Assembly: GCA_903772945.1 (NCBI GenBank)
Contig: CAICTM010000256.1
Coordinates: forward strand, 1 to 64,000
Origin: Seminavis robusta
Lineage: Eukaryota > Bacillariophyta > Bacillariophyceae > Naviculales > Naviculaceae
DNA: 64,000 bases
Direction of reading: 5' to 3'
Position numbers and translations under genes: made by a program. The notes under the pieces were generated by a model. The model did no database searches and was not told the DNA's origin. It worked only from the letters and a program-made list of their open reading frames with translations. Every line of letters begins with the position of its first letter. Position 1 is the stretch's first letter. Of the stretch, positions 56,398-64,000 are shown one piece after another.

Positions 56398-57921
56398 ATG
56401 GACCCTTCAGCCCTCTTTGCTGCTCTCAACAACCCAGTGCCCACCAGCAACTGGGCTGTGTCCAAGCATCAAGCATTGGAGATGGTGTTGATGGCCAAGG
56501 CGGATTTGGAAACGGTCAAAACTTTCTACGAATTCTATCCAGAAGCACTCACCAAAGAGCTCTTCCACAATGTGCTCAAATGCGGAGCCAAACCAGGAGT
56601 GGTTGGTTTTCTTGCCGAAAAATGCCCCGAGCTAGTGGATGTGGATGCTTTTGAGATGGCTGTGGTTCAAGGACCAGGACCCGATAGACCCACGGAGGTT
56701 GAAATCATTACCCTGGCGGAACTCAACCCATCTGTATTGGGGCCAGCACCCGGCCCTTACACGCTAATTCCCGGTTCTTTGCTCTTAATTCTCAACTGGA
56801 AATACAGCCAAGAATTGACCCAAGCCCTCTTTAAAGTGTTTGAACTAAAGACAAATGATTTTGATCTATGTGACAATCTATTTGAATTGCCAGGTGACTG
56901 TCCTTGGGTTGATGAAAACTTCACTGCAAAACGAACGGCATTGGACATGGAGGCATTGATGGGTATGGCACCAGTACTGGACAGCCAGAAGACCCACACC
57001 ATTATCAGTCGTTGTATGGAATGGGAACTGGATGCATGCTTGGCTTTTATCCACCGTGCACTTTCCAACCAGAGCCTACAGACGTTCTGTTTCACGTTCC
57101 CAAAAGTCTCACAAGAAGAACAACAGCATCAAGGGGGCGAGGCAACATGGTTCACCACACCCTTGTTCCAAGAGCTACTGTCACAGTGCACCGTTCAAAA
57201 TGTGCTTTCGCACTTTGTTCCAAGCAATCCGTTGGCGGTGGACTTTGTGACAACTGGCTTGTGTAAGATGCCATATCTAAAGGGAGTGAGTCTACGAGTC
57301 GATGGTGATGTGGCTGATTTGGCACCAACAGTGAGTAGTTTCCTCTCCCGCAATTCTTCATTGACTGTCTTGAGTCTTCGAGCAACAACCGACACAACGG
57401 AAAAGGGACTGGATGCAATCATCCGCACATTAGAGCACGATCACATCGTTCAAGTCTTCATGTACTCGCAAGAGAATGTCCAACACAACAAATTCGAAAG
57501 GTACCAAGAGATGTTTGTGGAGATCCTGGACAAGTCCAATATTAGCCTCAATCGCGTCACATTTAATGATGGCTGCAATGCTGACAAAATGCAGGGGTAT
57601 CTCTGCAACAAACTCCATCCCAGTGAACATTTGCTGCCCTTTTACACCTCTCTCAATTGGCTGGGACGCAAGCAAGCACTGGATCCAGAATCGACACAAG
57701 TGGAATTCGTCGAGCTATTAGAAACTGTCCAAGACATTCAACTACTGAGATGCGGCAACGAAGACCATGTGACCGCCGAGGCGACAGCAGAGGATAAATT
57801 CAACCTTTTGTATGGTCTCTTGCGTGAGAATCCTGCCAAATGGAGTCATGCGTCCAATAACAACAATCTGCCATCCAAGCCAGGTAATGGTGGCTGGGGA
57901 CGGAATCAAATAGAAGTATAG
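56398..57921 (+). CDS. LRR-like (RNI-type) MDPSALF-family protein, intact copy
   Basis: 507 residues from ATG 56398 (CACCATGG context). The frame is open 90 codons upstream, but both paralogues begin MDPSALFAAL or an equivalent, which sets the start. N-terminal helices (KADLETVKTFYEFYPEAL, CGAKPGVVGFLAEKCPEL) resemble ankyrin-type pairs. The middle has leucine-rich units like those of ribonuclease inhibitor (LSRNSSLTVLSLRATTDTT, LDAIIRTLEHDHIVQVF). The C terminus has a conserved EDKFNLLYGLLRENPAKWSH. No catalytic motif, signal peptide or membrane segment is seen. Role unknown; protein binding is inferred from the repeats. It is the only unbroken member of three in the window. Confidence 0.85.
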   Translation: MDPSALFAALNNPVPTSNWAVSKHQALEMVLMAKADLETVKTFYEFYPEALTKELFHNVLKCGAKPGVVGFLAEKCPELVDVDAFEMAVVQGPGPDRPTEVEIITLAELNPSVLGPAPGPYTLIPGSLLLILNWKYSQELTQALFKVFELKTNDFDLCDNLFELPGDCPWVDENFTAKRTALDMEALMGMAPVLDSQKTHTIISRCMEWELDACLAFIHRALSNQSLQTFCFTFPKVSQEEQQHQGGEATWFTTPLFQELLSQCTVQNVLSHFVPSNPLAVDFVTTGLCKMPYLKGVSLRVDGDVADLAPTVSSFLSRNSSLTVLSLRATTDTTEKGLDAIIRTLEHDHIVQVFMYSQENVQHNKFERYQEMFVEILDKSNISLNRVTFNDGCNADKMQGYLCNKLHPSEHLLPFYTSLNWLGRKQALDPESTQVEFVELLETVQDIQLLRCGNEDHVTAEATAEDKFNLLYGLLRENPAKWSHASNNNNLPSKPGNGGWGRNQIEV

Positions 57922-58660
57922 TGCCATAATCACGACAGCTTCTTTTGGTTTGATGTTGCCTTTCTTGCCCGCGTGCTGCTCGTCTAGCTAAACGAGCTAG
58001 CTAGATCGTAATAGTTGCAACAAACTATAAGCTTCGAATCACCAGTTCTCGTGGCGTGACCGCTGCCTTTTGCGAATAGCTGCAGCAGTTATAGATAGAG
58101 CGCCAGTGGTGAGGACCTCTGGGTAGGCGCAGTTGGGCCAATCATTTGAGAAATCACCTCGGTTTGCTTCTGCGTTTTCTTTAGGGGTGTTGTCGTACGG
58201 TAGGAAGACGTGGTTCCCAGAAGCAAGCGAGTTGTGTTGATCCGTGTGACTTACAGCAACGTAGATCAAGGGAATACTTGTCCAGTCATTCCTCCAACGT
58301 CCTTCGCTGTGCTGTACTGTACTATTAATAGGCTCCTCTGTGTCCTCCTCCTTTCCTTCCTGCTTCATGAACCTTCAGTTGGCCTGCTCACTCGATCAGC
58401 CATTGGTTTGGCCCCCGTCTCACTGGCTACAGTACAGTCAGGTCATGTGCTCTCGTTCGTTTCGTGCTAAGGTGTTGCATGCTGTATTAGTGAAGCTATG
58501 CTAGCTAGAAGATAGATGATAGAGAATGTGGTTGGCATACAAAACGTTTGTATCTAGTGTTACATGTGTAGTGTTCCAAGAGAGAGAAGCTGTCCCAACG
58601 AGTTTGCAGATGATCTTTTGGTATGTCTGCGTGTTGAGCATAACTTCTGTTCCAATGCAC
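57922..58660. other. Intergenic, no gene seen
   Basis: Convergent 3' flanks of two genes. Short palindromes (CTAGCTAGATC near 57995) occur. None of the frames of about 75-110 codons shows a recognisable motif. Confidence 0.55.
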
Positions 58661-59596
58661 TTAGGAGTACATTCCCATAATGGACTGTTTCATGGCTCCC
58701 CCACCACCACCCGTATTCCCCATGTACGACGACCGAGGATCCCGCGTGGCTGACAGTAATGACGAGGAGAGTCGTGTCGATGCGGGGCTTCGTCTTCTGG
58801 AAGAAGTAAAGTCCCCAAAACTAGAATCGTCAATCTGATTGGCCCCATTGAATCGAAAGTTGCATTCCAACATGACCAAACTGGCTTCGAGTGTTCCTTG
58901 ACTGAGCCGCATTCGATTCCGCTCGGACCCTTGTTGTTCGGTAGAAGGAACATTCTTGAGAATGAGATTGACGACGACAGTTCCATCGACGGTTCGTTCG
59001 GCATCAATGACTTCGACTTCCATAACGGCTTCTTCCGCCAACGTGAAACTGCGACTGCTGGTGGAATGATCGTCGTCCATGTCGTCCGTCGTGACAATCA
59101 AGTCTTGACTGTCGTCCATACTACAACTGCTGCTTCTGGTACTGCTTTTGCTGGCATCCTCCTCCAGACAACTGGAACGACGACCGCACTTGACGGCATC
59201 CACGTAAAACGACTTTTCGTGCGAATCGACCTTGATGGTCCCCACATGACAGTCGGGACAACTGCACGTTCGTTGATACGTCCACACTTGACCGGGTTGA
59301 ATGTCGCTCTCGACCGACAATGGTTCGTGTCCGTTAAAGACGTCGCTGCCGCAAAAGGAATCTTGAAACGTACTCTCTTCATCGCGGACGTGTTGAATCT
59401 CGTCGGGATCTTCGTTAAAGATTTGAATGCTAATGGGACGATCTAGTTCGTTGATCACTCGAAAGTGGACTTCATCGTTCTGGGTTCGGTTGCTGCTGTC
59501 ATTGTTGCCGTGGTTCTTGGTGTTTGTGTTGTTAGTGTTGCTAGTGTTTCGTGCCGTGCCTCTGGAGCGGCTCAGAAAAGAATCTAGGAAACCCAT
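58661..59596 (-). CDS. Unrecognised 311-residue protein
   Basis: Starts at the ATG at 59596 (MGFLDSFLSRSRGTARN). An Asn/Thr/Ser-rich N terminus is followed by a compact region (about 40-150): VHFRVINELDRPISIQIFNED, SDIQPGQVWTYQRTCSCPD, TIKVDSHEKSFYVDAVKCGRRS. Beta-rich patterning with four Cys (CSCPDC plus KCGRRSSC) could bind a metal. An acidic Ser-rich linker follows, then a second beta-rich part (VEVIDAERTVDGTVVVNLILK, SLVMLECNFRFNG) and a Gly-rich C terminus. No signal peptide or membrane segment. Codon use and unbroken frame argue that it is real. I do not recognise the family. Confidence 0.7.
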   Translation of the reverse strand: MGFLDSFLSRSRGTARNTSNTNNTNTKNHGNNDSSNRTQNDEVHFRVINELDRPISIQIFNEDPDEIQHVRDEESTFQDSFCGSDVFNGHEPLSVESDIQPGQVWTYQRTCSCPDCHVGTIKVDSHEKSFYVDAVKCGRRSSCLEEDASKSSTRSSSCSMDDSQDLIVTTDDMDDDHSTSSRSFTLAEEAVMEVEVIDAERTVDGTVVVNLILKNVPSTEQQGSERNRMRLSQGTLEASLVMLECNFRFNGANQIDDSSFGDFTSSRRRSPASTRLSSSLLSATRDPRSSYMGNTGGGGGAMKQSIMGMYS

Positions 59597-61240
59597 TTTT
59601 CTAGTTTGCAAAATTTTGAGGAGGAACTAAAAAGGTGATGTTTGGTTTTGTGAAAGACAGAAAGAATGAGCAAGCGAGTTGCCAAGCAATTTAGGCCGTC
59701 TCTACCTTCGACACAGAGACCTCAGTGGACTAATGAGCTAAGCAGGGTTCACATGGTCCATACCACTGTGCATTGATCTTTGGCAGCATCAATCCTGCAC
59801 GGGAACTTGAACAAAAAGTGAGTGTTTGGTTGTTTTACAATGAGGCCATTGAGGAAGCTGCCCTCTAAATACAATATGCCTGATACAAGTGTGACCCATC
59901 CTGCAAGGAGTCTTCATTAGCCGCTTCGTTAGCTGTCTTTGTGCAGTCCTCGTCGTCATTAATGTCTTCTCTAATTGCTCTAGGAGCAGTGAACATTGGA
60001 ACACAGAAGAAGGTGCTTTCACTCTACGGGAACCGTGTACTAGTGAAACCGGTACGAGTGTTCTGAGGTAGGTACATGTGGAGCTCATCATGCATTGCGT
60101 ACCGGTACTTTAGAAAGTAGTACCAGTAGTGGTAGACAATACGCATATTTGCGGGAGGCTGAGATCTCTTGATTGTTTCTTCATGCTCTTGGCGCCCTTG
60201 TGGGACCGGTGGACTGGTGATCGAGCTAAGGTTTGTCCACAACCATTGTGGGGTGGGACTATAGGATTATGGAGCTCTACAAGAAGGCAACTTCTCTCTT
60301 AGAAGCTCCCTTTTGCATTTCGCAAGCAAGAGATCTGCGTCAAGTAAGTAGAGTAAGAAGTACATGTAGATACTCATCCTAGAGTCGAGTCAATGCATGT
60401 CTAAGCTCAAAGGAACCGGTCAGCCAATACACCTACAATAAGTATCAGGTGCATCATTTCGTCTCGATACTGGGACACTGGGACCTCTATTCTCAAGGAC
60501 TCCGGCTGCCAACACGGCCAAGGTTCAGATTCCAGGGTTCAACAGTGTAACAGTGTTCAACTGGCTGCAAGCCAAAATCTATTGGCTGCTTCTCGTTTCC
60601 CTGCATGGAAGTTGGAAGCTTCTCATGGATTTGCTGGACGTAGGAGCAGCGCAGCTCTGGACGTACAGTACATGTAGTTAGAGGGCATGGTTGGATACAC
60701 CCATTTATTACATGTATGTAGGTCTACTGGAGTTGTTCAATCAATCGGTCACTTTTCTATCATAATAGCTACTGTATCCAACCAGGGCAAGCAAGACCCG
60801 TAACCATCGACATTGTGACTGGCTGGTGCCTATGAACGCAATGGCTGCAGCTTACTGGCAATGGCAATGGCTTTCCAATGTCCAGGAGGGTGTCGTTATT
60901 TGATTGCAAGGGCTTTGTAATACAGTTGTAATATATATGGGGACAGGCATTGCATGTCCAATGAAGATGCCATAACTTTGGACGCTCCCACTACTTTCGC
61001 CTGCTAGCTAGATGCTGGAAGCCGGAAGGGGTCAAAGATCAGCTTTGCAAGGGCTAGTACGCATGTATTTACAGCTCGTCAGCTTACATTACCACAATAT
61101 TATTGCCATTACATGTCCGACGAGCAGCCTGAAGCCCCGAAGAAAGTTGCTCGATCTGATCTCCATGCAGCAAGGACCACAAACGCTGCAAGATAACAAA
61201 CATCACAGCCATAATAACTGTTCGTATAATCTGAACAACA
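59597..61240. other. Intergenic, no gene seen
   Basis: Several frames of 70-100 codons lack any support. From about 61061 the sequence is the duplicated upstream flank of the secreted-protein pair (TGTATTTACAGCTCGTC also at about 62690). Confidence 0.55.
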
Positions 61241-62498
61241 ATGACGATGATGCCTCACCTTTCAGTCCGACTTTTAGTTTCGTTTGTGGCTGTGCTTCTT
61301 GCCAAAGCCCAAACCCAAAATCACTACAAACACAAACGGTGCCCCCTGCTGGCACCGTGACAGTAGCGCCAGCTTCCTCCGTCTCCCGTGAAACCGCTGC
61401 TCCTCAAGATTTGGAATGGTCAGGATGTGTTGACCCGAACGATCCTGGCAGTTTGGTTCGAATTGGCCAAAAAACAACCATTTGCCTTCGTCTGTCCTTT
61501 CAGCCCCAGGCAGATCAGTACTCGCGATTGCATGTTCCCAGTTGTAAGTAGACCAACAGTATCAAATGATTTAGCAGCACCGGTATGTATCCTACGGAAA
61601 CTGATGGATGAGATCTCATCTGTTCTTTCTTTTCTTTCTCAATTTTAATAACAGCTTACAAAGACATACTTGCCAACGTGGCATCCCAAATCTACACCGG
61701 AAACAATAATGTGACAATTCACGTAGCCTCCCAAAAGACATAATCAGATCAGAGATTGTGGTTTGACAAGTTCAATTATCAAGGTCAACCGAGGGTAGTA
61801 GAACAGATATCCTGGGCCAATGACTGTCTTTTTTGCTCTGGAAATGAGGGTCAGTGCCAAGACAACCTGTATGACTTTGATGGCAACATGGCAACCTATT
61901 ACAATCTTCTTCCAGTGGGGCTTGTCCCGTGCAAGACGATGACACGCTTCCCGACCTTCCATCGGGTTTGGGAGGCGCAACTACAGTCGCTCCTGATGCT
62001 GCTACTACTACTACGTCCATTCCCAGCAACAAGTGGTTGTGTTCAGCGTATGAGCTCACTACTAGTAGTGATCCCACGTTGTCGTCACCGTGTGACATTG
62101 GAGTGTCGGTGGTTTGGACAGGTACGGACGCCGATGGAAACTCATTGCAGTCCTTGGAAAATTCCAAGTTTACTGCGTCCTGTGACAGGGGCATCCAGCA
62201 GTATGAAGGAGCCAGGGTACTCAATGGATTCACGGCTGTTGTTATTCCTTGGCGAAATTTAACCACCGGACTACTTTTGCCCTTTTCTACGGTCCAACTG
62301 GAACCCATGACACAGCCTGATGTCAATTATTTTTCCACCGTTGTCAATGCAGGAGAAGAGAAGAATGGGTGTGGTGTGGAGAGTACCGATACCAGTCTTG
62401 GTGTCAGTATTAACACCAGCACTGGAAACCGGTTATTGGAATGGTTTGCCCTCATGTTTGCGATTGGTACTATGAGCCTGCTTGTGACTTTAGCATAG
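61241..62498 (+). pseudogene. Decayed first copy of the secreted Cys-protein gene
   Basis: ATG at 61241 (MTMMPHLSVRLLVSF, a signal peptide). The intron is conserved (61544-61654, GTAAGT ... ACAG). Compared with the second copy, it has a one-base loss soon after the signal peptide (near 61320), lacks about 60 bp near 61486, has a stop at the place of a Leu codon (AAGACATAATCA), lacks about 45 bp near 61769, carries a short insertion near 61885 and lacks bases near 61943. From 61929 a frame is open to 62498 and shows the family C terminus: CDIGVSVVWTGTDADGN, CDRGIQQYEGARVLNGFT, then a terminal hydrophobic segment (WFALMFAIGTMSLLVTLA), suggesting a GPI-type or membrane anchor. Confidence 0.8.
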
Positions 62499-62893
62499 TA
62501 TCAATCAGCTGTAATGTGAGTAATTAGAATGGCCTTATCTGTTTCCTCATATCCATTTGCGATGGTTGCCACGGACCTTGAAGCTTAGAACAGCATGTTG
62601 CAAAGCTGGATGCTCAGACAGAGATCTAACTTTTAAGAAAACTGAGAACAAATTTCGCCTGGAATCTCCGGAAACCGAAAAATGATCATGTATTTACAGC
62701 TCGTCGGCTTCACTGCCACAATATTATTGCCATTATGAGAGAAGCCTGACCGAACCCTGAAGTAGGATCCAGCCGCGATCAATACGCGATCCCCATGCAG
62801 CCGTGCATGAAGCAAGGAGCAAACGCTGCAAGAGCAACACAACCAGCACAACTCCTATCATATTGGGCCATTCGAGTTCATATATTCTCAACA
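62499..62893. other. Spacer between tandem copies
   Basis: Its right part, from about 62688, repeats the flank upstream of copy 1 (ATGTATTTACAGCTCGTC, ACAATATTATTGCCATTA). The left part is the 3' flank of copy 1. No gene. Confidence 0.6.
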
Positions 62894-64000
62894 ATGATGA
62901 TGATGATGCCTCACCTCTCAGTCCGACTTTTAGTTTTGTTTGCGGCTGTGCTTCTTGCCAGAGCCCAAACCCAAAATCCATTACAATTGCAAACGGTGCC
63001 CCCTGCTGGCACCATGACAGTAGCGCCAGGTTCCCACTTTTCCCCTGAAACCGCTGATCCTCAAGATTTGGAATGGTCAGGATGTGTTGATCCCAATGAT
63101 CCTGACAGTTTGGTTCGAATTGGCCAAAAAACAACCATTTGTGTTGTCTTGGGGTCCAGTACCAATTGGAATGCGGGAATACCGCCTGTGCATTACATTC
63201 GTCTTCCCTTTCAGCCCCAGGCAGACCAATATTCACGATTGCATGTTCCCAGTTGTAAGTATACTTATTCATTTTTTCACCTGTGTGGTATCCTACAGAA
63301 CATGATTGTTGAGATTTCATTTGTTCTTTCTTTCTTCATTTTTAAAACAGCCTACCAAGATCTACTCCTCACATTGGCCACCCGAATCTACAATGGAAAC
63401 AATAATGTGACAATTCACGTAGCATCCCAAAAGGCATTATCAGATCAGAGATTGTGGTTTGACAACAACAAGAGCCTGCTCTTTCCCTACCTGAGTGCAA
63501 TTATCAAGGTCAACCAAGGGGTAGTAGAACAGATATCCTGGGCCAATGACTGTCTTTTTTGCTCTGGAAATGAGGGTCAGTGCCAAGACAACCTGTATGA
63601 CTTTGATGGCAACCTATTACAATCTTCTTCCAGTGGGGCTTGTCCCGTGCAAGACGATGGCACGTATTCAGAGCTTCCCGACATTCCGTCCAGTTTGGGA
63701 GACACCTCACCGGCGCCTGATACTACGGCGGCTCCTACTTCGTCCATTCCAAGCAGTAAGAGCATGTGTGCATCGTATGAGCTCAATAAGGATCGTTTGT
63801 CGCCATCGCCGTGCGACGTTGGAGTGTCGGTGGTTTGGACAGGTACCGACGCCGATGGAAACTCGTTGCAGTCCTTGGAAAATTCCAATTTTACTGCGTC
63901 CTGTGACAGGGGCATCCAGCATTATGAAGGAGCCAGGGTACTCAATGGATTCACGGCTGTTGTTATTCCCAGGCGAAATTTAACCACGGGCATACTTTTG
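62894..64000 (+). CDS. Secreted Cys-containing surface protein, second copy (cut by window end)
   Basis: Exon 1 is 62894-63254 and exon 2 runs from 63351 to beyond the window; the intron is 96 bp (GTAAGT ... AAACAG, phase 1). Five consecutive in-frame ATGs (62894-62906) begin the frame. The signal peptide is MPHLSVRLLVLFAAVLLARA. Then come a P/T-rich linker and a domain with QDLEWSGCVDPNDPDSLVRI, RLWFDNNKSLLFPYLSAI, ISWANDCLFCSGNEGQCQDN, a short P/T/S linker, and CDVGVSVVWTGTDADGNSLQ with CDRGIQHYEGARVLNGFT. From copy 1, a C-terminal hydrophobic anchor is expected just past the window. N-glycosylation sequons are present. It is open throughout the visible part. Family not recognised; a cell-surface role is inferred. 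Confidence 0.8.
   Translation, partial: MMMMMPHLSVRLLVLFAAVLLARAQTQNPLQLQTVPPAGTMTVAPGSHFSPETADPQDLEWSGCVDPNDPDSLVRIGQKTTICVVLGSSTNWNAGIPPVHYIRLPFQPQADQYSRLHVPSCKYTYSFFHLCGILQNMIVEISFVLSFFIFKTAYQDLLLTLATRIYNGNNNVTIHVASQKALSDQRLWFDNNKSLLFPYLSAIIKVNQGVVEQISWANDCLFCSGNEGQCQDNLYDFDGNLLQSSSSGACPVQDDGTYSELPDIPSSLGDTSPAPDTTAAPTSSIPSSKSMCASYELNKDRLSPSPCDVGVSVVWTGTDADGNSLQSLENSNFTASCDRGIQHYEGARVLNGFTAVVIPRRNLTTGILL

Noticed and set aside
1-64000. tRNA, rRNA or snRNA genes
   Set aside because: No stretch with a convincing cloverleaf, A/B box pair or conserved rRNA core was recognised by eye; a dedicated scan could still find one.

Overview
The window looks like nuclear DNA of a diatom, most likely a large-genome pennate species. 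The evidence is short GT-AG introns (73 to 133 bp wherever both ends could be read), surface proteins with long Pro/Ser/Thr stalks, ankyrin-like repeats of the HLEILKWARENGCPW type, a possible plastid-targeting A-W motif on a desaturase, and long gene-poor stretches full of short palindromes. The species itself is inferred and not proven.

Layout, left to right. 0-1.2 kb: an imperfect direct duplication with no gene. 1.2-7.1 kb (minus): a two-exon, 1914-residue charged low-complexity protein ending in ankyrin repeats. 9.0-9.9 kb: TatD-family nuclease. 10.3-11.5 kb: F-box-like/ankyrin gene with a broken frame. 11.8-13.1 kb (minus): GT8-like glycosyltransferase. 13.7-16.3 kb: two-exon TIR-like plus TPR protein. 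16.9-25.4 kb: a membrane-anchored P/S/T-rich stalk locus ending in two beta-trefoil lectin domains, with a badly indel-ridden repeat block in the middle. 25.9-27.4 kb: fatty acyl-CoA reductase with two frame breaks. 27.7-29.35 kb (minus): two-exon fatty-acid desaturase. 30.5-34.1 kb (minus): two damaged members of an LRR-like family that starts MDPSALF; the whole member is at 56.4 kb. 34.4-36.2 kb: an old RNase H-bearing retroelement fragment. 36.6-43.6 kb (minus): a 15-exon, 1930-residue receptor with two membrane-anchored sensor modules in tandem and a C-terminal vWA domain; every splice junction was checked for frame.

44-45.8 kb: about 15 copies of the palindrome GATTCTTAAGAATC lie upstream of an intact ankyrin paralogue. 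46.1-47.25 kb (minus): PLAC8-family gene. 47.3-50.7 kb: gene-free and made of three repeat arrays plus fragments. 50.7-55.8 kb: a divergently transcribed pair, an SF2/Z1-like ATPase and a C5-cytosine DNA methyltransferase with a complete motif set; this is the best candidate for an unusual system. 56.4-57.9 kb: LRR-like gene. 58.7-59.6 kb (minus): unknown protein. 61.2-64 kb: tandem duplicates of a secreted cysteine-containing protein, the first decayed and the second open but cut by the window end.

There is no operon logic. The only pair whose arrangement suggests joint function is the helicase and the methyltransferase. FAR and desaturase are neighbouring lipid genes that converge tail to tail and may be adjacent by chance. 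Several families (ankyrin, MDPSALF, secreted Cys protein) appear as one good copy plus damaged copies, which points to active local duplication.
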